A stretch of DNA of 32,752 nucleotides from Fimbriiglobus sp043785105. Its GTDB lineage: Bacteria; Planctomycetota; Planctomycetia; Gemmatales; Gemmataceae. The notes beneath the pieces are model-generated. The model had not been told where the DNA came from. It did not search any database and saw only the letters and a program-made list of their open reading frames with translations. Positions 32,091-32,752 of the stretch are shown here, piece after piece. How positions within the stretch are numbered: the stretch's first letter is position 1; each line of letters starts with the position of its first letter. Position numbers and translations under genes: made by a program. The stretch is from positions 1 to 32,752 of the forward strand of contig JAYVXO010000208.1 in NCBI GenBank assembly GCA_043785105.1. Direction: 5' to 3'.

Positions 32091-32585
32091 ATGAAAGTCG
32101 ATTTGCCCAAGTTCGTCGAGCCGTCCGCGATTCACGACATCAAGTGGATGCCGTTGAAATTCTTCAACGACCAACGCGGTTGGTTGGCCGAATTGTTCCG
32201 TAACGACCTCATTGATCCGAAGTTCCATCCGCAAATGGCCTATGTCTCGATGACCCGCCCCGGTGTCGAGCGTGGGCCACATGAGCACTGGGATCAGGCC
32301 GATTATTTCTGCTTCATCGGGCCATCAACGTTTCGTGTGTACCTGTGGGACGCCCGCAAAACATCCCCCACCTTCGGCAAGAAAGAGGTCCGCGAAGTCG
32401 GCGAAGCGTCGCCTTACGCACTGATCGTGCCGGCCGGTGTCGTCCATGCGTACAAGAACGTCGGCGACAAAGACGGCTGGGTGTTCAACGGAGCGAATCG
32501 CTTGTACGCGGGGTGGTTGAAGCAAGATCCCGTGGACGAGATTCGCCACGAGAACCAAGCGGGGTCGCCGTACCAGTTGGATTAG
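32091..32585 (+). CDS. Cupin, dTDP-4-dehydrorhamnose 3,5-epimerase-like
   Basis: The 164 residues start at ATG 32091, with AGGGA at 32078-32082 as ribosome site. An in-frame upstream start at 32019 lacks one. The RmlC-type cupin is shown by DQRGWLAELFRND, YVSMTRPGVERGPHEHWDQA (containing the His that marks the active-site region) and ALIVPAGVVHAYKNVG. The family epimerises nucleotide-linked 4-keto sugars during surface-polysaccharide synthesis. The sequence is shorter than canonical RmlC (about 180), so another sugar-3,5- or 3,4-isomerase role is possible. No other nucleotide-sugar gene is nearby in the window. The last 18 codons and the stop are repeated in inverted orientation at the window end. 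Confidence 0.8.
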   Translation: MKVDLPKFVEPSAIHDIKWMPLKFFNDQRGWLAELFRNDLIDPKFHPQMAYVSMTRPGVERGPHEHWDQADYFCFIGPSTFRVYLWDARKTSPTFGKKEVREVGEASPYALIVPAGVVHAYKNVGDKDGWVFNGANRLYAGWLKQDPVDEIRHENQAGSPYQLD

Positions 32586-32752
32586 AACCAAGTGTGAGTG
32601 TAGAGAGTGTGAGAGTAGAGGGTGTGAGGGTAGTGTGAGCAAACTCTTTCACTCTCCACTCTCCACTCTCCACTCTCTACACTCACACTTGGTTCTAATC
32701 CAACTGGTACGGCGACCCCGCTTGGTTCTCGTGGCGAATCTCGTCCACGGGA
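32528..32752. repeat. Perfect 82-bp inverted repeat at the window end
   Basis: Bases 32528-32609 and 32671-32752 are exact reverse complements over 82 bases, separated by 61 bases of simple sequence (GAGAGT / CACTCTC units). The left arm includes the 3' end of the cupin gene. The right arm runs to the last base of the window, so the true extent is not visible. Confidence 0.9.

Overview
The window looks like a piece of a planctomycete chromosome, possibly from the Gemmataceae/Gemmatales side of the phylum. This is inferred from gene content and style, not from any search. The signs are a DUF1501 twin-arginine protein, secreted TIM-barrel/Ig-like and beta-propeller proteins, WD40 repeats, a type II secretion (T2SS) locus with an enormous glycine-rich secretin, and intergenic gaps filled with hairpin-forming repeats. 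The DNA is moderately GC-rich, and no rRNA, tRNA, CRISPR array, prophage or transposase gene was recognised.

Region 1 (1-2752): the possible tail of an unknown gene, a DUF413-like protein with an unusual C-terminal module, a small lipoprotein, a very strong bidirectional terminator, a 92-bp inverted-repeat element, and queG (epoxyqueuosine reductase, last step of queuosine synthesis).

Region 2 (2873-21261): an 18-kb T2SS/pseudopilus locus, all on the + strand. The order is gspE (ATPase), gspF (inner-membrane platform), a 731-bp gap packed with tandem hairpin repeats, then a tightly overlapping run of five pseudopilins (G, H, I, J, K). These are followed by a PilM/GspL-like bitopic protein, a PilO/GspM-like protein, a 2097-residue GspD secretin and an overlapping lipoprotein gene. 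No gspC-like gene and no prepilin peptidase (gspO/pilD) is present, so those functions must lie elsewhere. The secretin is the most striking object: by eye it has an N0/STN-like domain, about 13 consecutive N1-like ring modules (several interrupted at the same internal place by Gly-rich loops), one secretin domain and a 200-residue Pro-rich tail. The typical family member has only three or four N-modules.

Region 3 (21262-29097): a terminator and a second hairpin-repeat family, then three minus-strand genes for exported proteins (DUF1501, sugar-isomerase-like TIM barrel with Ig-like domains, beta-propeller-like). Divergent from these is a GH140/DUF4038-like secreted glycosidase, which meets an MFS organic-anion-type transporter stop codon to stop codon. 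Together they suggest export and use of plant- or algal-type carbohydrates, which could be linked to the T2SS upstream, but this is inference.

Region 4 (29158-32752): an M19 dipeptidase, rsmD (with Ser in place of the usual Asp/Asn of its catalytic motif), a WD40-repeat protein and a cupin of the dTDP-sugar 3,5-epimerase type. The window ends in a perfect 82-bp inverted repeat that copies the 3' end of the cupin gene backwards. This is either a real inverted duplication or a fold-back/assembly artefact at a contig end.
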